The notes: a model not told the origin generated them from the sequence alone. Shown: positions 9,936 through 20,429, numbered from the stretch's first letter. The stretch: DNA of 35,792 bases from Chara braunii (GCA_003427395.1 BFEA01000815.1:293901-329692); one strand, 5' to 3'. Translations and numbers: made by a program.

Positions 9936-9947
9936 TAGCTCAGCAGG
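9936..9947 (+). other. tRNA A-box-like motif near the LTR B 3' end
   Basis: TAGCTCAGCAGG fits the tRNA A-box consensus fully. It is conserved at 34369-34380 and, with two changes, at 1631-1642. No B box was found downstream. Confidence 0.35.
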
Positions 9948-10147
9948 GATACGCCTACCTAAGGGTGGTGACAGCCCCTTGGGCAGAGGTAAGTTGTACC
10001 TCGCGACAGGTCGGGGCATTGTGAGAGGTATAGTCGGCGCACACGGTTGGAGTGCTGACAAGTTGTTCTTTCATGAATAAATCCTGCGTGACACGACCGT
10101 GAGGTTCAGCGCTCCCAGTAGGATGCGGGACCATCGCGCGCGACAGG

Positions 10148-10165
10148 TGGCGCCGTTGCTGGGGA
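10148..10165 (+). other. Primer binding site of element B (tRNA-Asp type)
   Basis: TGGCGCCGTTGCTGGGGA lies two bases after the LTR end. It has the same tRNA-Asp type as element A, with one internal C-to-T change relative to it. It confirms the position of the LTR boundary. Confidence 0.85.
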
Positions 10166-10767
10166 ACCTTCGGTTGGTTGCCAGGGTCCTACGTAAACGG
10201 ACCGGGGTCTGGTTAATTGAAGCCCTAGCAAAACAACAAGTGAAAGGGTAAAGTAGTGTATAAACTCTCGCTAGGTAGTATGAACAATAATAAGAATAAT
10301 TGTCGGTCTGCTAATACAAGCCTTGTGTCTGGGAAAAGTGTCTTTGAGATATGACAAGTATAAGTTGAAGTACCTCACTGATCAACACTATGAGCTTTAG
10401 CTTGTGCTTCTGTCGCTCCCTGAAAAAATACTTGTTCCTTTTGCTTGCTGAAGAGGGAGCCTACGCCTTCATCAATAGGGATAGCAGGAGAGCCGACTTA
10501 CATAATCAAAGTTAACAGACGTCGTAAAGTCCGCTCAAGAGGTTTCTCCTACGATAGTCCCTTCTGGTTGTGCCACTTCTTATCCCTACGACGACCACAT
10601 GCTCCTATTTTTCGACATCCTTATTTGAGGCTCATCAGGCAGATAGCTTATACTACACAGTCATTTTAATATCCCCTCGAATCCATACGTGTCCCCAGTC
10701 TTAGACGTTGCCTTAATCACTTAGTGACTAGGCACTTAGGACATTTTTATAAGTAATACTTTGAGCC
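10166..10767 (+). other. Leader of element B
   Basis: About 600 bases between the PBS and the first plausible ATG. I see no supported gene in it. Confidence 0.45.
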
Positions 10768-11085
10768 ATGTCGCGCGGATCGGGAACTGGAAGGGGAAGA
10801 GGTGGACGGCAAGGGAAGGCTACAGATATGCCTATTGATTTTGCAAGGGAAAGAGAAGAGCGGGAGGAAGAAGAGGAAAAGGAAGAAAAATGGGAAGGGG
10901 TACGATTGTGCAGTCATCAGGAAGACTTCCACGAGCTCACGCCGTCCCCTGAAAGAATAACGTACTATTCTTATAAGTACGAACAGCATTACGGTGCTCC
11001 GCCTCCGCGATTCGAACAGTCTTCTCGATCCTATCCAATGACATATTATTCCCCATCTTCTTCTATGGCACGCCGTCTTCAGTAG
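10768..11085 (+). CDS. Short basic/acidic ORF after the PBS of element B; unknown
   Basis: A 105-residue frame starts at an ATG in good context. The N-terminus is Gly/Arg-rich (GRGRGGRQG, residues 7-15) and is followed by a dense Glu/Lys/Arg stretch (about residues 25-48), then a Tyr/Pro/Ser-rich C-terminus. The Gly/Arg start resembles the start of the ORF downstream of integrase (20593), which also has GRGGRQ. It is probably the remnant of an N-terminal segment of a longer pre-gag protein, since a possible decayed zinc knuckle (11603-11641) and the duplicated unknown domain follow. I recognise no family. It could be an artefact of purine-rich sequence. Confidence 0.4.
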   Translation: MSRGSGTGRGRGGRQGKATDMPIDFAREREEREEEEEKEEKWEGVRLCSHQEDFHELTPSPERITYYSYKYEQHYGAPPPRFEQSSRSYPMTYYSPSSSMARRLQ

Positions 11086-11699
11086 CTGGCCGTCATTCCC
11101 CAGCCATCTCGGCCTGCTCTTCCGACTCCACCACCAAATGTACCTGATCCTTCTGTGGTATCTCAGAAAGTGCCAACGAATCATAGGTTGTGCATCACCT
11201 TAGCATTATTCCTCCTATGTCAGGTTGAGCTATGTGGGTTGATCTCATATCTACTATACAGGGGGATTATCTGAGGAACGCTTCGAAAGCAGTGAAATAG
11301 GTCACGATAAAACCAAAACTTTCCTCGTTCTTATTAAAAACAGTGTTTGAAGACATGCATCTGAGTTGGTGAAGGGAAAGGAATCCAGACTGGGGAGACG
11401 TGATAGCGCGCGATTCGAACCTTCATGACCCTTGCCTAACCCGTACTAGACTTGTCGGTTAAAGAAGCTATAGATACCAGCAATGAGCTAAAGAGCTAAG
11501 GGGTATACTTAAAAATATAGGAGGAAATCTAGTGTTAATAAAGATCATTTTAACAAGTATCGGCGTGAGTCGGGTTACTCCTTAGGAAGGGTACCAGAAG
11601 TCTGTAATTATAATGGCAGAAACAGTACATTAAATGATTGTCCCCGTCTTGCCCTTTTGTATAAACAGGTCGCTAAAGAGAACGTCCAGATTCAATCAA
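11086..11699 (+). other. Decayed coding stretch with a possible zinc-knuckle relic
   Basis: No frame stays open. At 11603-11641 one frame reads C-N-Y-N-G-R-N-S-T-L-N-D-C followed by PRL. This looks like a CCHC knuckle in which the second Cys and the His are changed. The rest is unassigned. Confidence 0.3.
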
Positions 11700-12486
11700 G
11701 ATACCTTACGCGGAGCAGATTTTCAAGGTCGAGGCACTAGTTAGGAACAGTGATGGGCTAGAAATGACACTACCAAAAGGAAAGGGCAGAGCAGAAATCA
11801 GCGAGTCGTGGTGGGGTAACTCGCTAGGAAGTGAAGCATTTATGTGGGTCGAGACGAGTTGGGATACAGTAGAAGAACGCGGTAATGTGAGATTCACCCT
11901 CTATCTGTCAAATCGTCTTTGGCATGGTCATGGAATAGATCTCGTTCAAGGAGGGGAAGAATATCTTTGACAACTCACCGGGATGGCTGAAGTCGCCCTC
12001 AATGTCAGGAGCCGAAGGGGTCAATGGCGAGACGCAGGAGAGACTAGGGGTGAAGTAAAAATGCGACCGGCTAAGGATTTTGTTCTTCCCATCCGTTACA
12101 TTAGAACCATGCTCCCCCATTTTATCGTCAATGAGGCGTTTAAAGGTCAAGCGAAAGATGAGTTGGCAGCCGAAGCTGCTCTGAGGGTACCTAATAGAGG
12201 GTACGATTTCTCCACCCTACATATGATCTACTACTTATACCTGGAAATGAGCCCCGAGCTAGCCGAACGTGATTTTAGCAACATTTTGTCCATCATAGAC
12301 GTATATGCTCGAACTTATTTTATAGAGGAAAGATTTGGGTATTGGGAGAAGTTAAAGGAGGAAGTACGCACGGGGATCTGCATGGATGGCATTCCCACCA
12401 TGATCGGTTTGGTCTATAACTTCTGGTCTGGGGACTATGTGACGGTAGGCGAGATGGAAGAAGAAGAGAGAGGGTTTGTGTTTTAA
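11700..12486 (+). pseudogene. Unknown pre-gag protein, tandem copy 1
   Basis: One frame runs from about 11701 to the TAA at 12484, with a single internal TGA at 11968-11970. I recognise no family. It matches copy 2 (12813-13592) along its whole length. Shared landmarks include LPKG, then WWGNSLGSEAFMWVE against WWETSIGPEAFVWVE, HGHGIDL against RMHGVDL, LYLEM, a Tyr-Trp-x-Lys-Leu-Lys block, then GIPTM and a final W-x-x-(D/R)-(Y/S) motif. The first half is strand-like and mixed, the second half more helical. It lies upstream of gag, where plant Ogre elements carry an extra ORF1 of unknown function; I cannot say whether they are homologous. I see no catalytic motif, signal peptide or membrane segment. 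Confidence 0.65.
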
Positions 12487-12812
12487 AAATGATAGGATGT
12501 GGCACTGAAATGACAGGAGAGCATGAGAGGCAGAAGGGGGAAGGTGAGGAAGCTGAAAAATGACATTTGTCTATCTGAGCTACCAATGGTTGAAAGGAGT
12601 AATGAATGGGTGTCCTGAGAAGTGAAAGGGTATGACAGGAAGATATGGGAAACTTTGGGGTAAAAACACTTATATCTCGAGCAAGATTGAGATAGAGAAT
12701 TGTTTACCATAATGAGAGGGGATATGCCGCCCCTAGTAGGACTTACGCATAAGTATTGTGTGTTTTTTGTCACTTTCTCTTGTACCGCTCAGGCCACCAA
12801 AGATCACTCAAG
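12487..12812 (+). other. Spacer between the two copies of the unknown protein
   Basis: About 325 bases, purine-rich at the start, with no supported gene. Confidence 0.4.
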
Positions 12813-13592
12813 ATGTCATACGCCACTCAGGGAGTTGGGGTTGAATTCCCCATCCATACCCGCCAGGGATTAAGGATGTCATTACCTAAGGGCATATTAA
12901 GTGTAAGGGAAGAAGAAATCACTGCATGGTGGGAAACCTCGATTGGGCCGGAAGCATTTGTGTGGGTCGAAATTAGGCACACCCCGGACAGAGAAAGTAT
13001 AGTAATTCGGGCAACCGTGTATCTTTCATCACACTTATGGAGGATGCACGGCGTGGACTTAGCAGTAGGGCACAATCAACCGTTGTCCATGTGTATTCTG
13101 ACTACAGGGGCGATTCTTGCGGACAAAATTCGAGAGGCGAGATGGGGGGAATTCCGGCCAATTATGCCAATGATAGAAGCAAGATAAGCGACGAATTTTG
13201 TTTATCCCACCAACTACGTGAAGGTTACTCTTCCAGACTTCATCATTGACAAGGTCTTCCACGACCAAGCTGATGTGGAACAAGCAGTCTTGACTGCTAT
13301 AGCCGTACCTCTAGGAGGATACAATTTTTTTACGCCCTAGACTCTTTATTGCCTATATTTGGAGATGGGACCACAATTGGCTAACAATGGTTTTGAGAAA
13401 ATCCTGTCCACGGTAGACGCGTACATCCGTATCCACCGTATGGAGCCAAGGCGGTCCTATTGGGATAAACTTAAGGCCGAAATGAAAAACAAGGCATGCA
13501 TTTACGGTATCCCTATAATGTTCAGTATGGTGTATGACTCCTGGACGAGGGACTCGATGTCTATAGAAGAGATTGGAAGGGTAGGTTGGTAA
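12813..13592 (+). pseudogene. Unknown pre-gag protein, tandem copy 2
   Basis: The frame begins at the ATG 12813 (MSYATQG) and is open to 13592 except for stops at 13185-13187 and about 13338-13340. Homology to copy 1 continues through both stops, so they are lesions. The two copies are clearly diverged, with only part of the residues identical. The duplication is therefore old, or two related genes were kept side by side. Conserved Trp, Tyr and Gly-Ile-Pro positions suggest the fold was under selection before decay. No known domain is recognised. Confidence 0.65.
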
Positions 13593-13969
13593 GGGAACCA
13601 GGGTTTATTCAAAGTAGACGATTAAAGTTAATCTCGTTTTTGCCGTATGTCAGAAAAGTCACCCCGCTCATTTAGGCGCGATAGGGGTAGTGACTGGGAA
13701 TGCGAAATGGAAAAACTAGTGTATACCAGTCAATGTCAAGAGAGAAGAGGAGGATAAGATGGGAGTAAAGAGGAGAACATGTAAGATAGTTAGAACCGTG
13801 GGCTGGATAGGTCTTAGATGGTATCTTGAGATGAGAAAACGCCCAAGGCAGAAAACTGAAAAGAAAATAAAAAAACTGAAAGGTAATCTAAAACCCCGTC
13901 GTTTTTGCGTGTGTATCACAGATTCATTGAGGACTGTGGGAAAGATGAGAGACGTCAATGGAAACTGAG
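13593..13969 (+). other. Spacer upstream of gag B
   Basis: About 375 bases, purine-rich in part. No supported gene; the true gag start codon has been lost here. Confidence 0.4.
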
Positions 13970-14345
13970 GACAGAGATTCATTACGGCCGCCGAAATCGT
14001 GCGGATACTGGAAAGTCGAACAATCAAAAGATCGCAACAACCAATGATAGAGATATTCCCTTTCAAGGGGAAACGGGTGTCCCACTGGCTGGAGTTACTG
14101 GAGCAAGTCTTCAATCAGCTAACGTCAGCCGAGAATTTGCTCAGCTGTTTGAATATGTATCATGGGAGTTCCGCCCAGAAATCGAAAAGATTGTGATAGA
14201 TGCCCAAGGGACTGGACCGATTTCAAGAAAGGAATGCAGCGAAAATATAAATTGGGAGATGGGTTGCTAATGGTTGACCAGCTCCATAACTTGAGTAGAA
14301 ATGATTTTACTACGATAGGAGTTTTCGCGACAGCCTTTGAAAATA
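13970..14345 (+). pseudogene. gag: Gag of element B, capsid N-terminal part (broken by a MITE)
   Basis: The fragment starts in one frame (about 13978-14160) with EIFPFKGKRVSHWLELLEQ, which matches ETFHFEGDRVSDWLDLTEQ of Gag A. After a frameshift near 14160-14200 it continues in another frame with RKYKLGDGLLM and FTTIGVFATAFEN, again matching Gag A in order. A MITE (14346-14866) then interrupts it, and the capsid resumes beyond. No start codon survives in the right frame: an in-frame TGA lies just upstream at about 13966. Confidence 0.75.
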
Positions 14346-14866
14346 CAACAAAAAAATTCCCATGAAAAATGAAAGTTGAAAAAACATTCCATAACAAAAA
14401 AATTCTTCATATTTATAAATTATCATTCCAATGTTTGTTCAATTCTAAAATTTCCAATTTAATTTGATAAGTTCCCGTCTAAACATGTGCTTTCCCTTCC
14501 AACTACATCTATTTGTTCAAGATGGAATGAAAGTATGGACAAGTTTATGAAATGTTTTAATTAGACTTTCATTCTATTACAACAAATATTGTCTAATTTA
14601 GATTGGATTAACCTATTTATGACTGGAAATCCTTACTTAGAATGGCAGTCCAATTAAAATATTTCATGAACTCATCCAGACTTTCATTCCATCTCTAGCA
14701 TGAAGTTCAAATAAGAAGGGATACCCCATTCTTGGAAGGAAAGTTTTCAAGTTAGACGAAAAATTTTAAAATTGGAATTACATTTTTTAAGATGAAATGA
14801 AAATTTAAAATTTAGAATGTAATTTTACTCTAGAAAGATATTTAATTATGGGAAATTTTTCTGTTG
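14346..14866. mobile_element. MITE-like element, copy 2 (521 bases, inside gag B)
   Basis: The ends are CAACAAAAAAATTCCC and GGGAAATTTTTCTGTTG. It is flanked by TA on both sides (14344-14345 and 14867-14868). Removing it joins the Gag frame smoothly (ending FEN, then MAERVIGLSEK). It is the reverse complement of copy 1: for example the block with CCTTCCAACTACATCTATTT at about 14495 is the inverse of 8890-8915. No ORF. Confidence 0.85.
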
Positions 14867-16880
14867 TATGGCAGAGAGAGTCATAGGGCTTTCTGAGAAA
14901 TGCAGTGTGTCATCTTCTTAGGAAAGTTCTCAGGGTATGAGGCGACGAAACTAACACGTGGAGGTGCGTCGGGTAGAAAGGTGTCATGGGAGACGATAAA
15001 AAGGAACTTGGCGTCCGGAGACTTGGATCAGGTATTCCACCATCAGGTTAAGATGGAGAGAAAGAAGAGGAAGGAAAAGAGTGTTATTCAGGGAGCGGAT
15101 TTAACTTTAGGAGGGGTCTTGAACAGTGTAGTGACTCAACTCCAGGAAATGAAGGAACAGATGGCATCAAGGAAGGTGATGGCGGTTGGACAAGTAGCAA
15201 ACAAAAGGAGATACGAGGAGGAAAACGAAGAAGGCAAGGAAGTAGTAGAAGAGGTAGAGCATGAGCAAGTAGCCAAGGCGAAAGCAACCCAGAATAAAAC
15301 CAAGAATCAAGCGACGGGAAAGCAAGGAGCTGGTAAGGCGCAGGGCTCTCAACAGGATGTGGTGCCCTACGTTTCTAAAACGCTGGTTCCAACAGCCCAA
15401 CCCGCCCCATGACCAGTTGTGGCTCCTATGGGGGCGTGGCCCGGATTTTACCCAGGGAATCAATGGTCAGGTTTTGGCCAAATAGGCCTGTATCCAAGTC
15501 TGCCCCAAATGCAAGGAGCAGGGGATGAAGTTGGACAAACACAAGGACGAGGAACGAATGGAAGTCTGCCACAACAAGCTCAGCCATCGCACGGTAATCA
15601 AAATCAGAATCAGTTTCAGGAACAGTGGCACGGACAAGGGCAAAGTAGAGGTAGGAGCGGAGGACGTCGAGACGAGGAAGAGGACTAGGAGGAAGGAAAA
15701 ATGGTGGACAAGAAGGAAATTGGGGCAATCAGAGAGAACCTCAGTCAGGGAACTATAATCAGGTGAGCTTTAATCAAGTCGGTCAAGGATATAACCAAGG
15801 ATACGGCCAGGGTTCTGGTCAAGGCTATAACAGAACTATGGCCGAGGGTTTGGTAGAAATGATGGACAGTGGAATGGTCAAGATTACGGATGAGGCTTGG
15901 TGGATTACAGGGAATGCACATGTATCCACTGCCAGATTAAGGGACATACTGTGAGAAGATGCCACGTTAGAAAGATGGACGAGCAGGATGGGATAATTAC
16001 GTCAAGCATAAATGGGGATGTATTCGATAAACGAGGGACCCTTATTGACCCTAGCATCCCAGGAGGCACGAGAAAGGAGGCGCTCGGGATTGCAAGGTTG
16101 GCACCCAGCGCCCCTGCCATGTTCCGGATATGGCAAGGAACGGAAGATCGAGTAGTCAAAGTAGAAGTGTGACCGAGCTAGATGAGCAGCTGAGGAAAGG
16201 ACTAAGGATAAGCCTGGAGGAGGAGGATGCTCCGTTGGTTGAGCTCGAACCAGGAGAAGAAGGGGTGAGTAGAGAGTCGGCAAAGAAGACAATGGGAACG
16301 ATGAAAGACCTAATAGATAAGATGGGGAGGTTAAACATCAGGATGATGGGTATATGCGAAGAAATCAAGGATATGGAACTAAGAGTCCCGCTCGTATTTA
16401 CTATGAGTCAGGGAAGTAGCGAAGATAGATCCCGAAAACCTAATCCGAGGGTCCTAAAGGCAAGCCTAGCTGCAAGACCAGAAGCGGCTTACCAAGCCCT
16501 TAGGAATTTTGTACCGTATACTGCTCGCCGTTCAAAAAGGGGCAACGTGACTAAGGAACAGGAGCAAGCTCCGCTGCCGCCTTCCGGTGAGCCCTCTATC
16601 GACATCGGCGAGGATGAGGAGGATTAGGATGAACAACTAAGAGTAGAAGAGGACAAGCGCGCGGAACAAAGAGTCAAAAAGGGCAAGCAAAGAATTAAGG
16701 AAGGGAAAGAGAAGGCTGGGAAGAAATCGAAAAAGAAATGAAAATATCAAACGTCGATTGAGGAAGGAGTGGATTTGAAAATTTTGGTTAATAAATTACT
16801 AGATGAGCATAACGAATTGTTAAATTTGAAAGAGATTTTTGTGACAGCTCCCAAGCTTCGGGAATTGGTTACTAGCACGA
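14867..16880 (+). pseudogene. gag: Gag of element B, capsid C-terminus to CCHC knuckle and acidic tail, disrupted
   Basis: After the MITE the capsid continues with GLSEKCSVIFLGKFSGYEAT, matching Gag A. A Lys/Glu-rich helical region (about 15060-15330) follows, then a Gln/Gly/Asn-rich region with repeated Gly-Tyr-Asn-Gln-Gly units (about 15760-15830). A zinc knuckle C-x2-C-x4-H-x4-C is intact at 15921-15962. The segment after it, with DPSIPGGTRKEA and FRIWQG, is the counterpart of that in Gag A. Several frame changes and stops occur, near 15411, 15686 and 16170. The tail to 16880 is Glu/Lys-rich and ends in a block with HNELLNLKEI that precedes the protease in both elements. Confidence 0.75.
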
Positions 16881-17726
16881 AAAAGAGTGGCGACCGTAAG
16901 ATTAGGAGATTTGATTTTTAAGGAAGCAAACTGGACAATCACGGGGAGTAAGATGGATTGGAAGTCGGTTGGAACTGGGTCCGTCGAAGTAAGTATTAGA
17001 GGAAAGAGATACCCTAGAATGGTGGATACTGAAGCGGAGATGAATATTATGAACTCAGAGACAACCGAAAAGTTAGGGATAGAAATTGATAGAAGTGACT
17101 ATGGATACCTCAATGGGGCCAGTGGAAAGTCAAGATATACAGGAATCGCTTCAAATGTGATCGTGGAAATCGAGTGAGTTAAGGTCTGTACTTGCGTCTA
17201 CATCATGCCCAACCTCAACCTACCCATATTGTTGGGAAGATCTTTCTTATCCAGATCCGAGACTTTCATCATCAATAAGCATGATGGGACCATGTTCTTG
17301 ATCTTGTGCGATCCGGTATGTGAAAATTTTGAAGTAATCACGTGTAAGAATGCAGACCCCCATAGTTCGAAGAATCGCCTTAACGCGGGGTCATACACAT
17401 TTGAAGAATCGAAGGACAGGAGAAGAGAGGTAGAGTGGGGGTCAAATGACGATGACGAAGACGAGGAGGAAGGAGGACTAACTTTAAGTTTGACCAACAT
17501 ACACCAAGCAATGTACATGGTTTCTGCTTATGAGATGGCAGAACCAGAGGCAATCCTGGCATTGGTTGATAGGCTGCATGAATATCCTGAAAGCGGGAGG
17601 ATGGATTTGGTGTATAGACCGCCCCCTCTAGAAACGAGAATGCGGGAACCATATGTTCGTACAAGCAACCGAATTTTTTTAGGATTGGGCTCAAGCAAGG
17701 AGGAAAAAGGAGGTACAAGACAGTAG
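16881..17726 (+). pseudogene. Aspartic protease of element B, active site damaged
   Basis: It is homologous to the protease of element A over its length: MDWK, MVDT.AEMNI, the second-half PILLGRSFL block, and MAEPEAILAL. The catalytic DTG is replaced by Asp-Thr-Glu at 17025-17033. The flap-side region is cut by a TGA at 17175-17177, but the same frame continues beyond it to 17726. The C-terminal linker (about 17380-17720) contains an acidic stretch and leads to reverse transcriptase in another frame. With the Gly lost the enzyme should be inactive. Confidence 0.75.
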
Positions 17727-17755
17727 ATAAAAAAAGCCATCCGGTTCCGGTCATA

Positions 17756-19080
17756 GTGACACACGAGGAAGGGGTGTACGATGAACACGAACGAGAACTG
17801 ATAAGGCAAATGAGAGAGAAGTGGGAGGAAGAAGCTTGTCGTATCAACGAAGGGATGGAAAAAGACCTGATCATTGGGGAACCTGGGTTCCTAACTAAGC
17901 ACGAAAGGACATTGGTAATAAGCTTGATGAAGGAGAAACATAGCGCCTATCCCTTTAATGATAATCAGGGAGGGAGGTTAGATGTGGATAAGGTAGGAAT
18001 GATCCGGATCCATACAGTCCCGCACCAGCCTTGGAATATTAGAGAAGTCAGGTACCCGAATCCTGATGATCAGCGAAGGGTGGTTGAATACCTCGATGGA
18101 AAGATTGTCTCGCACGTGGCAGGATTCTCTAGTGGATCATATGCTTCGCCATAGCTTTGCTTTATCAAACCAAATGGGGTACTCAGATAGGTGCAGGATT
18201 TGCAGAGATTGAATGTTGAGACAGTTAGAGACGCAGGAGGACTCCCTAACGCTGATCAGCTTTCTAAGACATGTGCAGGGAGGTCTATCATCTCACTCAT
18301 AGACCTCTACTCTGGCTACGACCAGTTCCCAGTTTATCCGGCCGCTAGGCCGATAACTGCGATGCATACTCCTAGGAGGCTGATCCACATGAACGTAGCA
18401 CCCCAAGGATAGACAAATGAAGTAGCCATGGTGCAAAGGAGTATGGTCAGGGTAATGCAACCGATCAGTCCACAAATCACTGAGCCCTATATCGATGATC
18501 TTGCAGTAAAGGGACCGATGGTGAAAGATGAGCAAGAGATTGCACCTGGCATTAGAAAGTTCGTTTGAGACCATGTTAATAATCTCCGGAAGGTGCTTGA
18601 TCTCTTACAAAAACACAACCTCACGGCGAGTGATGCGAAATCCAGGAAATGCATGAGAGAAGCAATCATTATAGGATTCGTGTGTAATGAGCAGGGTCGT
18701 CGTCCTGACACCAAGAAAACGAATAAATTTTTTGAATGGCCGACACCATTCAGAAATATAAGTGAAGTGAGATGTTTTCTTGGGACATGCGGGTTTTCGA
18801 GAATATTTATCAAAAGGTTTGCCGCTAAGACTGAGCACGTGAGGAAGTTGGTAAGAAAGAATCAGGAATGGGAGTGGGGAGAGAAGCAGGAGCAGGTAGT
18901 AAGGGACTTGAAAAATGAATTTGAGGAAGGAGATCTGGTACTGGGTGTTCCGGACTACGAAGTAATCATAGAGTGTCTCTTCATTATAGAAATTGATGCC
19001 GGACCCACTGCCTGGGAGGAGTTTTGATACAAGTTGATCATGAAGGAAAGGAAAAACCGTTGCGTTTTGAAAGTCGAACC
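17756..19080 (+). pseudogene. pol: Reverse transcriptase of element B, with RNase H almost deleted
   Basis: Frame 2 encodes a Ty3/gypsy-like reverse transcriptase. Landmarks are VPHQPWNIRE, FIKPNG, LIDLYSGYDQFPV (palm motif with the first catalytic Asp), and YIDD at 18488-18499 (the YxDD catalytic box). The thumb/connection region includes FLGTCGFSRIFIKRFA, and the RNase H start IEIDAGPTAW follows. Stops lie at 18152, 18188, 18410 and about 18567. Several stand where Trp is usual in the family, which fits G-to-A decay. Near 19015-19021 the frame shifts, RNase H reads as far as FESRTLN, and then jumps at about 19074 to the segment before integrase. Most of RNase H, including the DHKSL-type motif, is missing. 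Confidence 0.8.
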
Positions 19081-20429
19081 CTCAATTCAAGTACCCTGAG
19101 TTTAATGAAGAGAAGGAAGGAGAGGAGTTTGAGCAGGGCGATATCTCATAGGATTTCCGGGAAGAGGAATATGATGGGTTCTACCTAGAAATGAGACTTC
19201 TTCTCTTCGGCGACAAGAGTGAAAGGGATGTTAGTGAAAAGACTCTCCGCATGAGAGATCACTATATAGTACGGGGTGGTCATCTCTTCATCAGAGACAA
19301 AAGAGGACCGCTTAGGAGAGTTATTTGTGACAGAAATCGCCAGATTGACGTCATAGCAGCCCTCCATGATGGACCCGCAGGCGGCCATAGGAGTTTTGTC
19401 GCTGCCCTCAAGAAAGCATCCGAGTTATACTTCTGGGAAGGTATGTACCGGATGATCTAAAGGTATTGTGAGTCATGCGTACCTTGCCAGGTCAGATCTC
19501 CGGCTAGGTACAAGGAGTCTTTACACCCAAGGTATATAAAGGATGTGGGGGCGGTGATCCATTTGGATCTACTGACAATGTCGCTAGGACTTGGAGGATA
19601 TAATTATATCTTTGATGTTTGGGATAATCTTTTAAGATTTGTGGATGGTAAAGCCATCCGGACCAAGACAGGAGTTATCTTGGCCGATTGCATCAAAGAA
19701 TATTACCTCCGATATCCCTTTGTGATAGGGTTTACAATGGAATGAGGGTCGGAATTCACTTGTGGGGAAGTGAAAGAATTACTGGATGACCTCGGAGTGA
19801 TCGCTAACTATACGACAAGGGCACATCCTCAGGCAAATGCACCAGTGGAGAGAGGACACAGTACCATCACAAACCTACTTGTAAAGTGGACTGCTGGGAA
19901 ACTGAATCTTTGGCCTAAATTCTTACGGACAGTGTTTTTCGTTCAAAACGTCACCGTCAGAAGAACCACTGGCTATGCTCCCGCGACATTATGGTATGGA
20001 AGACACGCTACCTACCCAACAGAAAGCTTCTTAAAAACCTGGCGAAGACAAGATCTAGATAACAAATTGTCATTTGAGGAATTGCTTGATATTCGGGTAA
20101 GGCAGGTCAGTATCACGGAGGAAAGGCTCCAGGAAGCAGTCGAAGAAGTGACCGAAAGTCGTGGGAAAGATAAAGAGAGATGGGACAAACTTCCTCGAGT
20201 ACGAGCTGAATCATTAACAGTTGGAGATGTGGTGTTGTTGTACGATTCATCCTTGGAAAAACAATGGTCAAGAAAGTTGGACAAGAGATGGTTAGGGCCC
20301 TACAGAATCAGGCGCCGAGGAAATCATGGGGTCTATGAGTTAAAAGAAATGGCTGGAACACCAAGACGGGACTGGATTTTTGGATCACGGCTGAAGAAAT
20401 TGAGATTGAGGCTTGAGGTGAGTCGGTGA
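19074..20429 (+). pseudogene. int: Integrase of element B (zinc-binding, D-D-E core, GPY/F module), disrupted
   Basis: The frame is uniform from 19074 to the TGA at 20427, with stops at about 19152, 19458 and 19743. The zinc-binding H2C2 region spans HDGPAGGH to YCESCVPC (about 19365-19490). The first core Asp is in HLDLLTM (about 19560). The second core Asp, normally in a T-D-x-G-S-E-F motif, is lost: the sequence reads Glu, stop, GSEF at 19740-19755. The Glu of the third position is in PVERGHSTI (about 19843). The C-terminus has WLGPYRIRRRG (about 20293), the GPY/F module of Ty3/gypsy integrases. The enzyme would be inactive. Confidence 0.85.

Larger units (their letters stand above)
5311..10145 (+). 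repeat. 5' LTR of element B (4.8 kb; about 4.3 kb without its MITE)
   Basis: It aligns along its length with 30329-34588. The right end is CGCGACA at 10145, followed by GG and the PBS. The left end is the first base shared with the other copy (CGTATTAGTATTGGTATTAT). A TG start, for example TGTAAATTGTGACG near 5461, is possible but would leave about 150 shared bases outside the LTR. In order it holds an ATT microsatellite, a conserved block, a purine tract (about 5938-6080), a second ATT microsatellite, a 25-base duplicate (6516-6606), a hairpin array (6737-8109), a MITE insertion (8538-9059), and the LTR end shared with element A. Short ORFs inside it are not supported as genes. Confidence 0.8.

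Noticed and set aside
17726-17756. Intron between protease and reverse transcriptase, as reported for Ogre elements
   Set aside because: The frame changes here, but only about 30 bases separate the frames and no convincing splice sites or stop-rich insert are seen.
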